A DNA stretch of 64,000 nucleotides. Source: Cytophagaceae bacterium (GTDB lineage: Bacteria > Bacteroidota > Bacteroidia > Cytophagales > Spirosomataceae). A program made the position numbers and the translations under genes. This document shows positions 1 to 7,487 of the stretch, piece by piece (the first letter of the stretch is position 1; each line of letters begins with the position of its first letter). The DNA is taken from contig JADKIR010000004.1 in assembly GCA_016722655.1 (NCBI GenBank), forward strand, positions 3,348,001 through 3,412,000, written 5' to 3'. The notes beneath the pieces are model-generated. The model had not been told where the DNA came from and did not search any database. It was given only the letters and a program-made list of their open reading frames with translations.

Positions 1-324
1 ATTATTAAATTGGGTCAAAGACAAGGTGATAATGCTGTTGTGGCATTGATTGAATTGGTTGACTTCAATGAAAACCTACTTACAAAAGATGCAGCTGAAT
101 CTGAAGCTAAAGCAAAACGCTCTAGAAGAGGTAAAAGCAAAAAATCTGAAACTGTTGCTTCCGAAGCAGGAACTTCGGCTGAAGTTGTAGAAGAAGCCCC
201 GGTTGCGGAAGTAGTGGAAGAAGCTCCTGTTGCTGAAGTAGTTTCTGAAGTTGCAAGTGCTGATTCAGAGAAAAGCACCAAAGAAGAAGGAGAGACTCCT
301 GCTGAAACTGAGGAGAAAGCCTGA
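1..324 (+). CDS. rplQ: 50S ribosomal protein L17, C-terminal part
   Basis: The gene enters from the left edge, so its start is missing. The first visible residues (KLGQRQGDNAVVALIELVDF) match the end of the L17 core, which closes with a G-R/Q-x-GD-x-A...ELVD motif. After the core comes an Ala/Glu/Lys-rich tail of about 75 residues that is not part of the L17 fold. It has a basic patch (KRSRRGKSKK) and then a duplicated acidic block around VEEAPVAEV. Long low-complexity tails on L17 occur in Bacteroidota. The protein sits in the 50S subunit near the exit tunnel. The stop at 322-324 is followed by a strong terminator, so this is probably the last gene of a ribosomal operon. Confidence 0.85.
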   Translation: MIKLGQRQGDNAVVALIELVDFNENLLTKDAAESEAKAKRSRRGKSKKSETVASEAGTSAEVVEEAPVAEVVEEAPVAEVVSEVASADSEKSTKEEGETPAETEEKA

Positions 325-341
325 TTAAAAAAGGAATATAC

Positions 342-372
342 AAAAAAGGAGACCCAACGGTCTCCTTTTTTT
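342..372. terminator. bidirectional intrinsic terminator between rplQ and the stress-protein gene
   Basis: A perfect 13-bp inverted repeat (342-354 with 359-371, loop CAAC) carries an A-run on its left arm and a T-run on its right arm. It can therefore end transcription of rplQ on the plus strand and of the convergent gene ending at 392 on the minus strand. Confidence 0.9.
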
Positions 373-391
373 ATTTCTTTTAATATCGTTT

Positions 392-1213
392 TTAATCAAA
401 ACTAAAGACTAATACCGGAATTTTTGTATCACTTATGATGGATTTGGTTTTGGAAGGATTGATTAAACCGTCAAGAAACCCCCTTTTGTGGGTAGTCAAT
501 ACCAATAAACTTATTTTCTCTTCCTGTATTAAATCAACTATTCCCCGATGAAAAGTTTTAGCAGCTTTTTCAATGATTTTTATTCCCGAATTTTTAAAAG
601 ATTTATTTATTGAATTCAAAAATTGCGAATCAGGCCTAAGATTTAATCCATATTTCTCAAAAATATGCCCGATTATTAAATTATTCTTTGAATGTTGTTT
701 CCATTTCAGAGTTTTTTCAATAAATTTTTCCTCATCATATTCCAGTTCTGAAGCATAACAAATTAGTTCGTAGATGTCCCCGTCATATTCTTCAGGAATA
801 ATCAATAATGGTGACTTTATATGGTTTACCAAATGTTCGGCAGTTGAACCAATAACCTTATCCAGGAAGCCTGTATGTCCAGTTTTACCCACAATCACCA
901 TTTCTAAATCAATGTCTTGTGAAGCATCTTCAATCATTGAATTTATGTCGCTATAGGAAATCAAAAAACTCGACTTTACGCCCATTTGGAGATCCTGCTC
1001 CACTATTTTTTTTAGATTATCTTCAATTACTGAAATTGTTTCAGTAAAAGTTTCTTCGATTAATCCTACAGGAATATTGGGGTCTAAAACCGGCGGAGTA
1101 TAAGCATGTATATATTTTACCGAATGGCCATTATTTTTAGCAAGACTTAATCCGTATTTTCTGGCATTTTCTGAACCGGCCGAAAAATCTGTAGCTATTA
1201 GTATTGTTTTCAT
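392..1213 (-). CDS. tandem-domain universal stress protein (UspA family)
   Basis: A 273-residue protein with two Usp domains in tandem. The N-terminal domain begins MKTILIATDFS and holds the ATP-binding loop around residues 109-124 (GKTGHTG...GST), matching the family G-x2-G-x9-G-S/T pattern. The C-terminal domain is more divergent and keeps only THKRGFLDGLINPSKTKSI in the equivalent place, so it may not bind nucleotide. Double-domain Usp proteins are cytoplasmic and are linked to starvation or redox stress; the ligand of this one cannot be read from sequence. It is transcribed alone, convergent with rplQ and divergent from carA, and shares a 190-bp upstream region with carA. Confidence 0.88.
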   Translation of the reverse strand: MKTILIATDFSAGSENARKYGLSLAKNNGHSVKYIHAYTPPVLDPNIPVGLIEETFTETISVIEDNLKKIVEQDLQMGVKSSFLISYSDINSMIEDASQDIDLEMVIVGKTGHTGFLDKVIGSTAEHLVNHIKSPLLIIPEEYDGDIYELICYASELEYDEEKFIEKTLKWKQHSKNNLIIGHIFEKYGLNLRPDSQFLNSINKSFKNSGIKIIEKAAKTFHRGIVDLIQEEKISLLVLTTHKRGFLDGLINPSKTKSIISDTKIPVLVFSFD

Positions 1214-1333
1214 AATTTTTTGTTTTCAGAAATAAAGCTAATCATTTTGTTTGATATAAATAATGAGTTTCATACTATTAAAAAGATGATTTTTGGTATT
1301 TATTGTATTTTTATTTGGCTTAAATAAATAAAA

Positions 1334-1365
1334 TTTAGAATTGGCAAAAAAATGGATTAACTTTG
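1334..1365 (+). promoter_or_regulatory. carA promoter, Bacteroidota type
   Basis: TAACTTTG at 1358-1365 fits the TANNTTTG -7 box, and TTTA at 1334-1337 lies 20 bases upstream at the -33 position. Transcription would begin near 1372. This puts the TTG at 1363 upstream of the transcript and supports the ATG at 1405 as the carA start. Confidence 0.6.
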
Positions 1366-1404
1366 TTCTCCGATAAATTAACTGAATCGGAAATCAATCT
1401 TCAA

Positions 1405-2505
1405 ATGAATTTTACCCCCCAAAATGCCATCCTAATGCTTCAGGATGGAACGATTTTCAAAGGAAAAGCTTTAGGCAAAATTGGAACTACTTTTGGTGAA
1501 ATATGCTTCAATACCGGAATGACCGGCTATCAGGAGATTTATACCGATCCCTCTTATTTTGGCCAAATCGTGGTAAATACCACATCGCATATTGGAAATT
1601 ATGGCGTTACGTTGGATACAGAAGAGGAATCTGATGGAATCAAGATAAAAGGAATGATTTGCAATGCTTATGCCGACCATTATTATTCCCGGACCACTGC
1701 CGATATGTCATTACAAGAATATTTTGAAAAGGCAGGTATTGTCGGAATTTGTGATATTGACACCCGGCAGATTGTGAGATACATTAGAAATGCCGGTGTA
1801 ATGAACTGCATTATTTCGTCAGAAACTACTGATATTGCTGCTCTGAAGGCTCAACTTGATGCTTGTCCTTCAATGGATGGTTTGGAACTTAGTTCTTTGG
1901 TGAGTACGTCTGAATCGTATTTTCTGGGGGAGCCTGATTCAAAATATAAACTTGCAGTGATTGATTATGGCTGCAAAAGGAATATTTTAAGGAATTTTAC
2001 ACAGAGAGATTGCTATGTAAAAGTCTTTAACGCAAAATCCGAATTTTCGGAGATTCAGAAATGGAATGCCGACGGATATTTTATTTCAAATGGACCCGGT
2101 GACCCTGGTGCCATGGATTATGCTGTCGAGACAATTAAAAAGATACTTGAAACGGGTAAACCCCTATTTGGAATCTGTCTTGGACATCAATTGTTGGGAA
2201 GAGCAATGGGAATTGGTACGTATAAAATGCACAATGGGCATCGTGGCCTAAATCATCCTGTAAAAAACCTTATGTCCGGAAAATGCGAGGTTACTTCGCA
2301 AAATCATGGTTTTGCAGTAAAACCGAACGAAGCATTTGAAAATAAGGAAATTGAGGTGACACATATTAATCTAAATGACAATACGATTGAAGGCATAAGA
2401 TTAATAAACAAACCAGCTTTCTCTGTGCAATATCACCCGGAAGCCGCACCGGGTCCTCACGATGCCAACTATCTTTTTGATCAGTTTGTAGGAATGTTGA
2501 ATTAA
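1405..2505 (+). CDS. carA: carbamoyl-phosphate synthase, small (glutaminase) subunit
   Basis: A 366-residue protein that hydrolyses glutamine and passes ammonia to CarB for carbamoyl phosphate, the precursor of arginine and pyrimidines. The N-terminal CPSase small-subunit domain includes GMTGYQEIYTDPSY. It is followed by a class I glutamine amidotransferase domain with SNGPGDPG, the nucleophile Cys258 in FGICLGHQ and the His/Glu dyad in VQYHPEA. An in-frame TTG at 1363 is rejected as start because it overlaps the -7 box; ATG 1405 gives the normal length. thrC follows after 10 bases, probably in the same operon. carB is not in the window. Confidence 0.95.
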   Translation: MNFTPQNAILMLQDGTIFKGKALGKIGTTFGEICFNTGMTGYQEIYTDPSYFGQIVVNTTSHIGNYGVTLDTEEESDGIKIKGMICNAYADHYYSRTTADMSLQEYFEKAGIVGICDIDTRQIVRYIRNAGVMNCIISSETTDIAALKAQLDACPSMDGLELSSLVSTSESYFLGEPDSKYKLAVIDYGCKRNILRNFTQRDCYVKVFNAKSEFSEIQKWNADGYFISNGPGDPGAMDYAVETIKKILETGKPLFGICLGHQLLGRAMGIGTYKMHNGHRGLNHPVKNLMSGKCEVTSQNHGFAVKPNEAFENKEIEVTHINLNDNTIEGIRLINKPAFSVQYHPEAAPGPHDANYLFDQFVGMLN

Positions 2506-2515
2506 TCACGATAGC

Positions 2516-3826
2516 ATGCAGTTTTTCAGCACAAACCGCCAGAGTCCGGAAACCAATTTTGAGGATGCTATTTTTCAGGGATTGCCGCCTGACAATGGCT
2601 TATATATGCCTGAAATAATTCCAGTTTTACCCGAAACTTTTTGGAAAAACTGCGATAAACTCACTTTCAATGAGATAGCATTTGAAGTTTCAAAAGCTTT
2701 TATTGGTGATTTGATCGATGAAAATACACTGAAAAGTATTCTTGAGCAAGCCTATGATTTTGATGCACCTTTGGTGAAATTGGATGAAAACATTTATTGT
2801 CTTGAACTTTTTCACGGTTCTTCTATGGCCTTTAAAGACTTTGGGGCCAGGTTTATGGCAGGGGTAATGTCTTATTTTCTGAAAAAATCAAATAATAGGA
2901 TAAATATATTGGTTGCAACCAGTGGAGACACAGGTGGGGCAGTGGCTCAGGGTTTTTTTGGAAAAGAAAATATAACAGTTACGATATTATATCCAAAAGG
3001 TAAAGTAAGTGAGCTACAGGAAAAACAGCTCACAACTCTTGGAGGAAATGTAACTGCTCTTGAAATTGATGGGACTTTTGATGACTGCCAGGCTTTGGTT
3101 AAGCAGGCTTTTCTGGATCAGGAGCTGAAAGAAAAATTTGGTCTGGCATCTGCAAATTCTATTAACATTGCCAGACTAATACCCCAGGCATTTTATTATT
3201 TATATGCATTTTCAAGAATAAAATCTCAAAATAAGGAATTGGTATTTTCGGTACCATCCGGTAATTTTGGAAATCTTACTGCCGGATTGATTGCCATGAA
3301 AATGGGAATGCCTGTAAAGCAATTCATAGCAGCGACCAATCTGAATAAGGTCGTTCCCGAGTATTTATTATCAGGTACTTATAAAGCGATATCACCTTCC
3401 ATTGCCACCATTTCCAACGCAATGGACGTTGGAAATCCAAGTAATTTTCCCAGAATGCTCGAAATCTTTGACAGAGATTTGGTAAAAATGCAAAAACAAA
3501 TATGCGGGAAATATTATGACGATAACCAAACCAGGGCCGGGATTAAGGAATTAGAAAAGGATAAAAAGTATATCACCTGTCCTCATTCTGCCATTGCGTA
3601 TTTGGGATTGAAGGATTATTTCATTGAAAATAAATCTGATGCGATAGGGATTTTTCTTTCGACAGCACATTATTCCAAATTTTTGCCGGATATGGAAGAC
3701 ACTCTTGGTTACCTTCCTGAAATTCCTGAGCGATTGAAATCACTATTGGATAAAACAAAAAATTCGGAACAACTGACTACCAATTATTCCGAATTTAAAG
3801 ATTTTTTATTGAAAAATTTGAAATAA
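2516..3826 (+). CDS. thrC: threonine synthase
   Basis: A 436-residue PLP enzyme that converts O-phosphohomoserine to threonine. The N-terminus (STNRQSPETNFEDAIFQGLPPDNGLYMPE) is typical of the bacterial/yeast-type enzyme. Lys107 in HGSSMAFKDFG is the expected Schiff-base lysine, and ATSGDTGGAVAQGF forms the phosphate-binding loop. SVPSGNFGNLTAGL and the C-terminal CPHSAIAYLG are also conserved. It lies 10 bases after carA and ends two bases before the convergent glgB, so there is no room for a separate terminator. Confidence 0.95.
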   Translation: MQFFSTNRQSPETNFEDAIFQGLPPDNGLYMPEIIPVLPETFWKNCDKLTFNEIAFEVSKAFIGDLIDENTLKSILEQAYDFDAPLVKLDENIYCLELFHGSSMAFKDFGARFMAGVMSYFLKKSNNRINILVATSGDTGGAVAQGFFGKENITVTILYPKGKVSELQEKQLTTLGGNVTALEIDGTFDDCQALVKQAFLDQELKEKFGLASANSINIARLIPQAFYYLYAFSRIKSQNKELVFSVPSGNFGNLTAGLIAMKMGMPVKQFIAATNLNKVVPEYLLSGTYKAISPSIATISNAMDVGNPSNFPRMLEIFDRDLVKMQKQICGKYYDDNQTRAGIKELEKDKKYITCPHSAIAYLGLKDYFIENKSDAIGIFLSTAHYSKFLPDMEDTLGYLPEIPERLKSLLDKTKNSEQLTTNYSEFKDFLLKNLK

Positions 3827-3828
3827 AA

Positions 3829-5760
3829 TTACTTCAAAATAACTGCACCTAAAGGGGGAAGTGAAATTTCAATAGATTGATCAAAACCATGTACTCCTAT
3901 TTTTTCAGTTTTTATATCAGGATTTGATATTCCTGAGCCCCAATATTCGGTTTTATCTGTGTTTAAAATCTCAATGTATTTTTTGTCTTTTGGAACACCT
4001 ATTCTATAATTTTGTCTTGGAACCGGTGTCATATTCAAAATAATCAAAACTTCATCTGAAAGTCCTTTTCTCCTATAATATAATACGCAGTTTTGAGAAT
4101 CGGTGGTGTCTAACCAGTCAAAACCTTCCGCACTAAACTGTTTGTCATAAAGTGCAGGTTCAGAAGTATAAACTTTGTTTAAGTCTCTTATAGCATTACT
4201 AATGCCTTTGTGGTTATCATATTCCAGTAAATGCCAGTCCAAGCTTTGTTTAAAGTTCCATTCTGCTGTTTGGCCAAATTCCCCTCCCATAAATAATAAT
4301 TTTGTGCCGGGGTGTGTAAACATATATGCAAAAAGCAATCTCAAATTTGCGAATTTTTGCCATTGATCTCCGGGCATTTTCTCAATCAAAGAACCTTTTC
4401 CATATACCACTTCATCGTGCGACAGGGGTAACATGAAGTTTTCTGAAAAAGCATATACCGTACTGAAAGTGAGATCATTCTGGTGCCATCTGCGGTACAT
4501 CGGGTCTTTTTCAAAATATTTCAGGGTGTCATTCATCCATCCCATCATCCATTTCATACCAAAGCCCAAACCGCCAAGATAGGTCGGTCTTGATACACCC
4601 GGAAATGCAGTAGATTCCTCTGCAATAGTCTGAGTATCAGGAAATGAACGGTAGATCTCTTCATTGATTTCTTTGAAAAGCGAAATGACCTCGAGATTTT
4701 CTCTTCCGCCATAAACATTCGGAATCCATTCTCCTGCATTTCTCGAATAATCACGGTAAAGCATTGAAGCCACAGCATCGACTCTCAAACCATCGGCATG
4801 AAAACGATCAAGCCAAAATAGAGCGTTACTTACCAAAAATGACCGGACTTCGTACCTTCCATAATTAAAAATATAGGATTTCCAGTCGGGATGATATCCA
4901 AGTTTGGGATCTTCATGCTCATAAAGTGCGGAGCCATCAAATCTGTACAAACCATGAGAATCGTTTGGATAATGTGAGGGCACCCAGTCAAGTATTACTC
5001 CAATGTCATTTTTGTGCAACTGCTCAATCAAATACATCAAATCCTGCGGAGTACCAAACCTTGAACTGGCTGCGAAATATCCGGTAATCTGATAGCCCCA
5101 TGATGGCTCATAAGGGTGCTGCATTATCGGCATAAATTCCACATGCGTAAAACCAAGGTCTTTTATGTACGGCACAAGGGTGTCTGCAATTTCTCTGTAA
5201 GTCAGCCTCCTGTCATTGTCATTAGGGTCTCTTTTCCAGGAACCTACATGTAATTCATAAACCGAAACCGGGGAATTCAGACTGTTTTTATTTCTTCTTG
5301 AGGTCATCCAACTGCTGTCTTGCCACTCATACCAGGTGTCCCAAACCATAGATGCTGTTTTTGGAGATTCTTCCCATCTCAAAGCAAAAGGGTCGCCTTT
5401 TTCCAATTTTTGCCCTCCAATATTTGATTGGATAAAGTATTTGTAAACCTCACCATTACCTACATTGGCTATCCAGCCTTCCCAGATTCCGGAGCCGTCC
5501 CACCGGGGATATAGCTTATGGCTTTCAGTATTCCAGCCATTGAAACCGCCCATTACACTCACAAATTCCGCATTGGGAGCCCAAACACCAAAGTATGTAC
5601 CGGTCACACCTTGATTTTCAACTACATGAGAGCCTAGTTTTTCATACAATCGGAAATGTCTGCCAGATTTGAAAAGACCTATGTCAAAGTCGGAAAGCAG
5701 TGAGAAAACTTCTACATTTTGAAAGGCAGGTTTGGCCTGTTCTTGTTTTTTTTTGCCCAT
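3829..5760 (-). CDS. glgB: 1,4-alpha-glucan (glycogen) branching enzyme
   Basis: A 643-residue GH13 enzyme that moves alpha-1,4 glucan segments to make alpha-1,6 branches in glycogen. The order is a CBM48-like N-terminal domain (about residues 50-140), the catalytic TIM barrel with nucleophile Asp328 (GLRVDAVASM), acid/base Glu381 (TIAEEST) and Asp449 in SHDEVV, then a C-terminal beta domain ending SLPPLGAVILK. It is short beside E. coli GlgB (about 730 residues) because it lacks the extra N-terminal domain. No other glg gene is adjacent. A pair of near-palindromes lies about 110 bases upstream. Confidence 0.95.
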   Translation of the reverse strand: MGKKKQEQAKPAFQNVEVFSLLSDFDIGLFKSGRHFRLYEKLGSHVVENQGVTGTYFGVWAPNAEFVSVMGGFNGWNTESHKLYPRWDGSGIWEGWIANVGNGEVYKYFIQSNIGGQKLEKGDPFALRWEESPKTASMVWDTWYEWQDSSWMTSRRNKNSLNSPVSVYELHVGSWKRDPNDNDRRLTYREIADTLVPYIKDLGFTHVEFMPIMQHPYEPSWGYQITGYFAASSRFGTPQDLMYLIEQLHKNDIGVILDWVPSHYPNDSHGLYRFDGSALYEHEDPKLGYHPDWKSYIFNYGRYEVRSFLVSNALFWLDRFHADGLRVDAVASMLYRDYSRNAGEWIPNVYGGRENLEVISLFKEINEEIYRSFPDTQTIAEESTAFPGVSRPTYLGGLGFGMKWMMGWMNDTLKYFEKDPMYRRWHQNDLTFSTVYAFSENFMLPLSHDEVVYGKGSLIEKMPGDQWQKFANLRLLFAYMFTHPGTKLLFMGGEFGQTAEWNFKQSLDWHLLEYDNHKGISNAIRDLNKVYTSEPALYDKQFSAEGFDWLDTTDSQNCVLYYRRKGLSDEVLIILNMTPVPRQNYRIGVPKDKKYIEILNTDKTEYWGSGISNPDIKTEKIGVHGFDQSIEISLPPLGAVILK

Positions 5761-5867
5761 TTTTTAAATTATCGTCAGTTAAAATATTCTTGTTTTAATA
5801 AAAGGAGTATAGTTTTTGATAGAAATTATTAATATTTTCGAGTCTTTTGGAATAACATTATTAAAAT

Positions 5868-5903
5868 AAAATTCCAGAATTTTGTTATCAATTCCAGAAT
5901 TTT
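5868..5903. promoter_or_regulatory. two tandem near-palindromes, possible operator
   Basis: AAAATTCCAGAATTTT (5868-5883) is a 7-bp inverted repeat around CA. The core AATTCCAGAATTTT is repeated at 5890-5903, exactly 20 bp away, about two helical turns. The pair lies between divergent glgB and the STAS gene and could bind a dimeric regulator. The rest of 5761-6018 is AT-rich with nothing else recognised. Confidence 0.35.
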
Positions 5904-6018
5904 CAAATATGAATACCAAAGTAATTTATTTTGAAAAATTATATAACAAGTTTCCCGAAAATATTTCAATAAATTAGAAATTTAGAATTCGTATTCTTAA
6001 ATATTACTTAAAAACCCC

Positions 6019-6026
6019 TAATTTTG
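6019..6026 (+). promoter_or_regulatory. -7 box upstream of the STAS-domain gene
   Basis: TAATTTTG matches TANNTTTG exactly. Only a weak TTCTTA is present at the -33 distance (5994-5999). Transcription from here starts near 6033 and favours ATG 6046 over the TTG at 6031. Confidence 0.45.
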
Positions 6027-6045
6027 CAGTTTGAAATATAATTTC

Positions 6046-6450
6046 ATGGAAATTAACAAGAACGAACAATACATCATATATAAAGTAGATGGAGTAGCAA
6101 TGGATGATGCTCAGTCTGCTCAAATTGAAAAAAGTATAGCCGGATTATATTCAGCTGAAGGGAAAATAAATTTCATAATTGACCTTTCTATGGTTGAAAG
6201 TGTTTCAGAAAAGGCTCTGAATTTATTTGGGAAAGTACAACGGATTTGTGTGAGAGAGTCAGGGCTTTTGGTTTTGGTAACTACAAATGATGATATATTG
6301 GATTATGTTTCGGCCAATGCGGAAGAGTTTTTACTTTTTCTTCCTACAGTTGATGAAGCCATTGACGCGGTTTTTATGAACGAACAGGAAAACGATTTCA
6401 AAGAAGAAGAAGATGATGAGTTTGGAATAGAAGGAGAAAGCGAATATTGA
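6046..6450 (+). CDS. STAS-domain (anti-anti-sigma-like) protein
   Basis: A 134-residue cytoplasmic protein. Residues 1-105 have the beta-alpha pattern of STAS domains: IIDLSMVESVSEKALNLFGKV is the equivalent of the strand and helix that carry the switch Ser in SpoIIAA, followed by GLLVLVTTNDDILDYV. The C-terminus is strongly acidic (EEEDDEFGIEGESE). Such proteins bind anti-sigma factors or other switch kinases, but no partner kinase is nearby, so its target is unknown. It lies 16 bases before rnz and is probably co-transcribed with it. Start ATG 6046 is chosen because a -7 box lies just upstream. Confidence 0.75.
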   Translation: MEINKNEQYIIYKVDGVAMDDAQSAQIEKSIAGLYSAEGKINFIIDLSMVESVSEKALNLFGKVQRICVRESGLLVLVTTNDDILDYVSANAEEFLLFLPTVDEAIDAVFMNEQENDFKEEEDDEFGIEGESEY

Positions 6451-6466
6451 TAAATCCGAAAAAGAA

Positions 6467-7372
6467 TTGGAATTAAAAGTTTTAGGAAGTGGCTCGGCTA
6501 CACCCCAATTGGAGAGAAATCCGGCGGGGACGGTTTTAACAGTCGAGAATTTTCTGATTCTTATTGACTGTGGTGAAGGTACGCAATTCAGAATGCTGCA
6601 ATATAAAGTCAAAGTTTCCAGGTTTAAGTTTATATTAATCAGTCATTTACATGGTGATCATTTTTTTGGGCTCATTGGGCTGCTGAGTTCAATTAATATG
6701 CAAAAAAGATCCGATCCACTGACGGTTTTTGGCCCAAAAGGATTGGATGATATCATTTCAATTCAATTAAAACATTCGGGCACAATTCTCAATTTTCCTC
6801 TTACCTTTCATATAATTGATACCGAAAATCCGGGCGTAATAGTTGATGATGAAATCCTGAAAATTAATACATTTCCGCTTAAACACCGAATCCCCTGTGT
6901 AGGTTTTAGAGTTACCAAAAAGACAAGTAAACGGAAAATTCTTTCAGAAAAACTTCCGGCTAATTTTCCGGTTCCTTTTTACAATTTATTAAAAAATGGC
7001 CAGGATGTTTTTGATGAATTGAATGGGAAAACTTACAAGAATTCGGAATATACAACTGATGGTCAGCCTGAAAAATCATTTTCTTACTGTTCGGATACCA
7101 TTTTTGATGAAACTATAATTCCATTCATCGCAAATTCAGACTTGCTTTACCACGAGGCCACATTTTCCAATGAAATGTCGGAAAGAGCAAAATCCACGTT
7201 TCATAGTACAGCCGCTCAGGCTGCCACCATTGCTAAAAAAGCCGGGGTTGGGCAGTTGATTTTGAGTCACTTTTCTTCCCGTTATAAAACCATTAACCAT
7301 ATTTTGGATGAGGCAAAAGAGATTTTCCCAAATTCTAAACTTGCTGAAGAAGGCCAAAATTTAACTTTTTAA
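6467..7372 (+). CDS. rnz: ribonuclease Z
   Basis: A 301-residue zinc-dependent endonuclease that trims tRNA 3' ends. The metallo-beta-lactamase fold shows the HxHxDH motif at residues 60-65 (SHLHGDHFFG), VLGSGSATP at the N-terminus, YCSDT, YHEATF, HSTAAQAA and LSHFSSRY at the C-terminus. The reading frame is open from 6431 but has no ATG or GTG; TTG 6467 gives the family start (MELKVLGSGSATP), so a TTG start is proposed. It matters here because the tRNA at 35158-35231 lacks an encoded CCA and would need 3' trimming. Confidence 0.92.
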   Translation: MELKVLGSGSATPQLERNPAGTVLTVENFLILIDCGEGTQFRMLQYKVKVSRFKFILISHLHGDHFFGLIGLLSSINMQKRSDPLTVFGPKGLDDIISIQLKHSGTILNFPLTFHIIDTENPGVIVDDEILKINTFPLKHRIPCVGFRVTKKTSKRKILSEKLPANFPVPFYNLLKNGQDVFDELNGKTYKNSEYTTDGQPEKSFSYCSDTIFDETIIPFIANSDLLYHEATFSNEMSERAKSTFHSTAAQAATIAKKAGVGQLILSHFSSRYKTINHILDEAKEIFPNSKLAEEGQNLTF

Positions 7373-7457
7373 ATTTTCAATAGTATTATTTCATTCATTT
7401 TTTTCGAAAAATGAAGTTTTTTTAATAATTAAGTCTATAAAATCAATAGAGTTAATA

Positions 7458-7465
7458 TATATTTG
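7458..7465 (+). promoter_or_regulatory. -7 box of the sulfate assimilation operon
   Basis: TATATTTG fits TANNTTTG and lies 22 bases before the first ATG of the operon. No clear -33 element is visible. Confidence 0.4.
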
Positions 7466-7487
7466 AAGAAAAAATTCGGAATCGCAG

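Noticed and set aside
1363..1404. Longer carA from the TTG at 1363
   Set aside because: The codon overlaps the -7 promoter box, and the extra 14 residues do not look like CarA.
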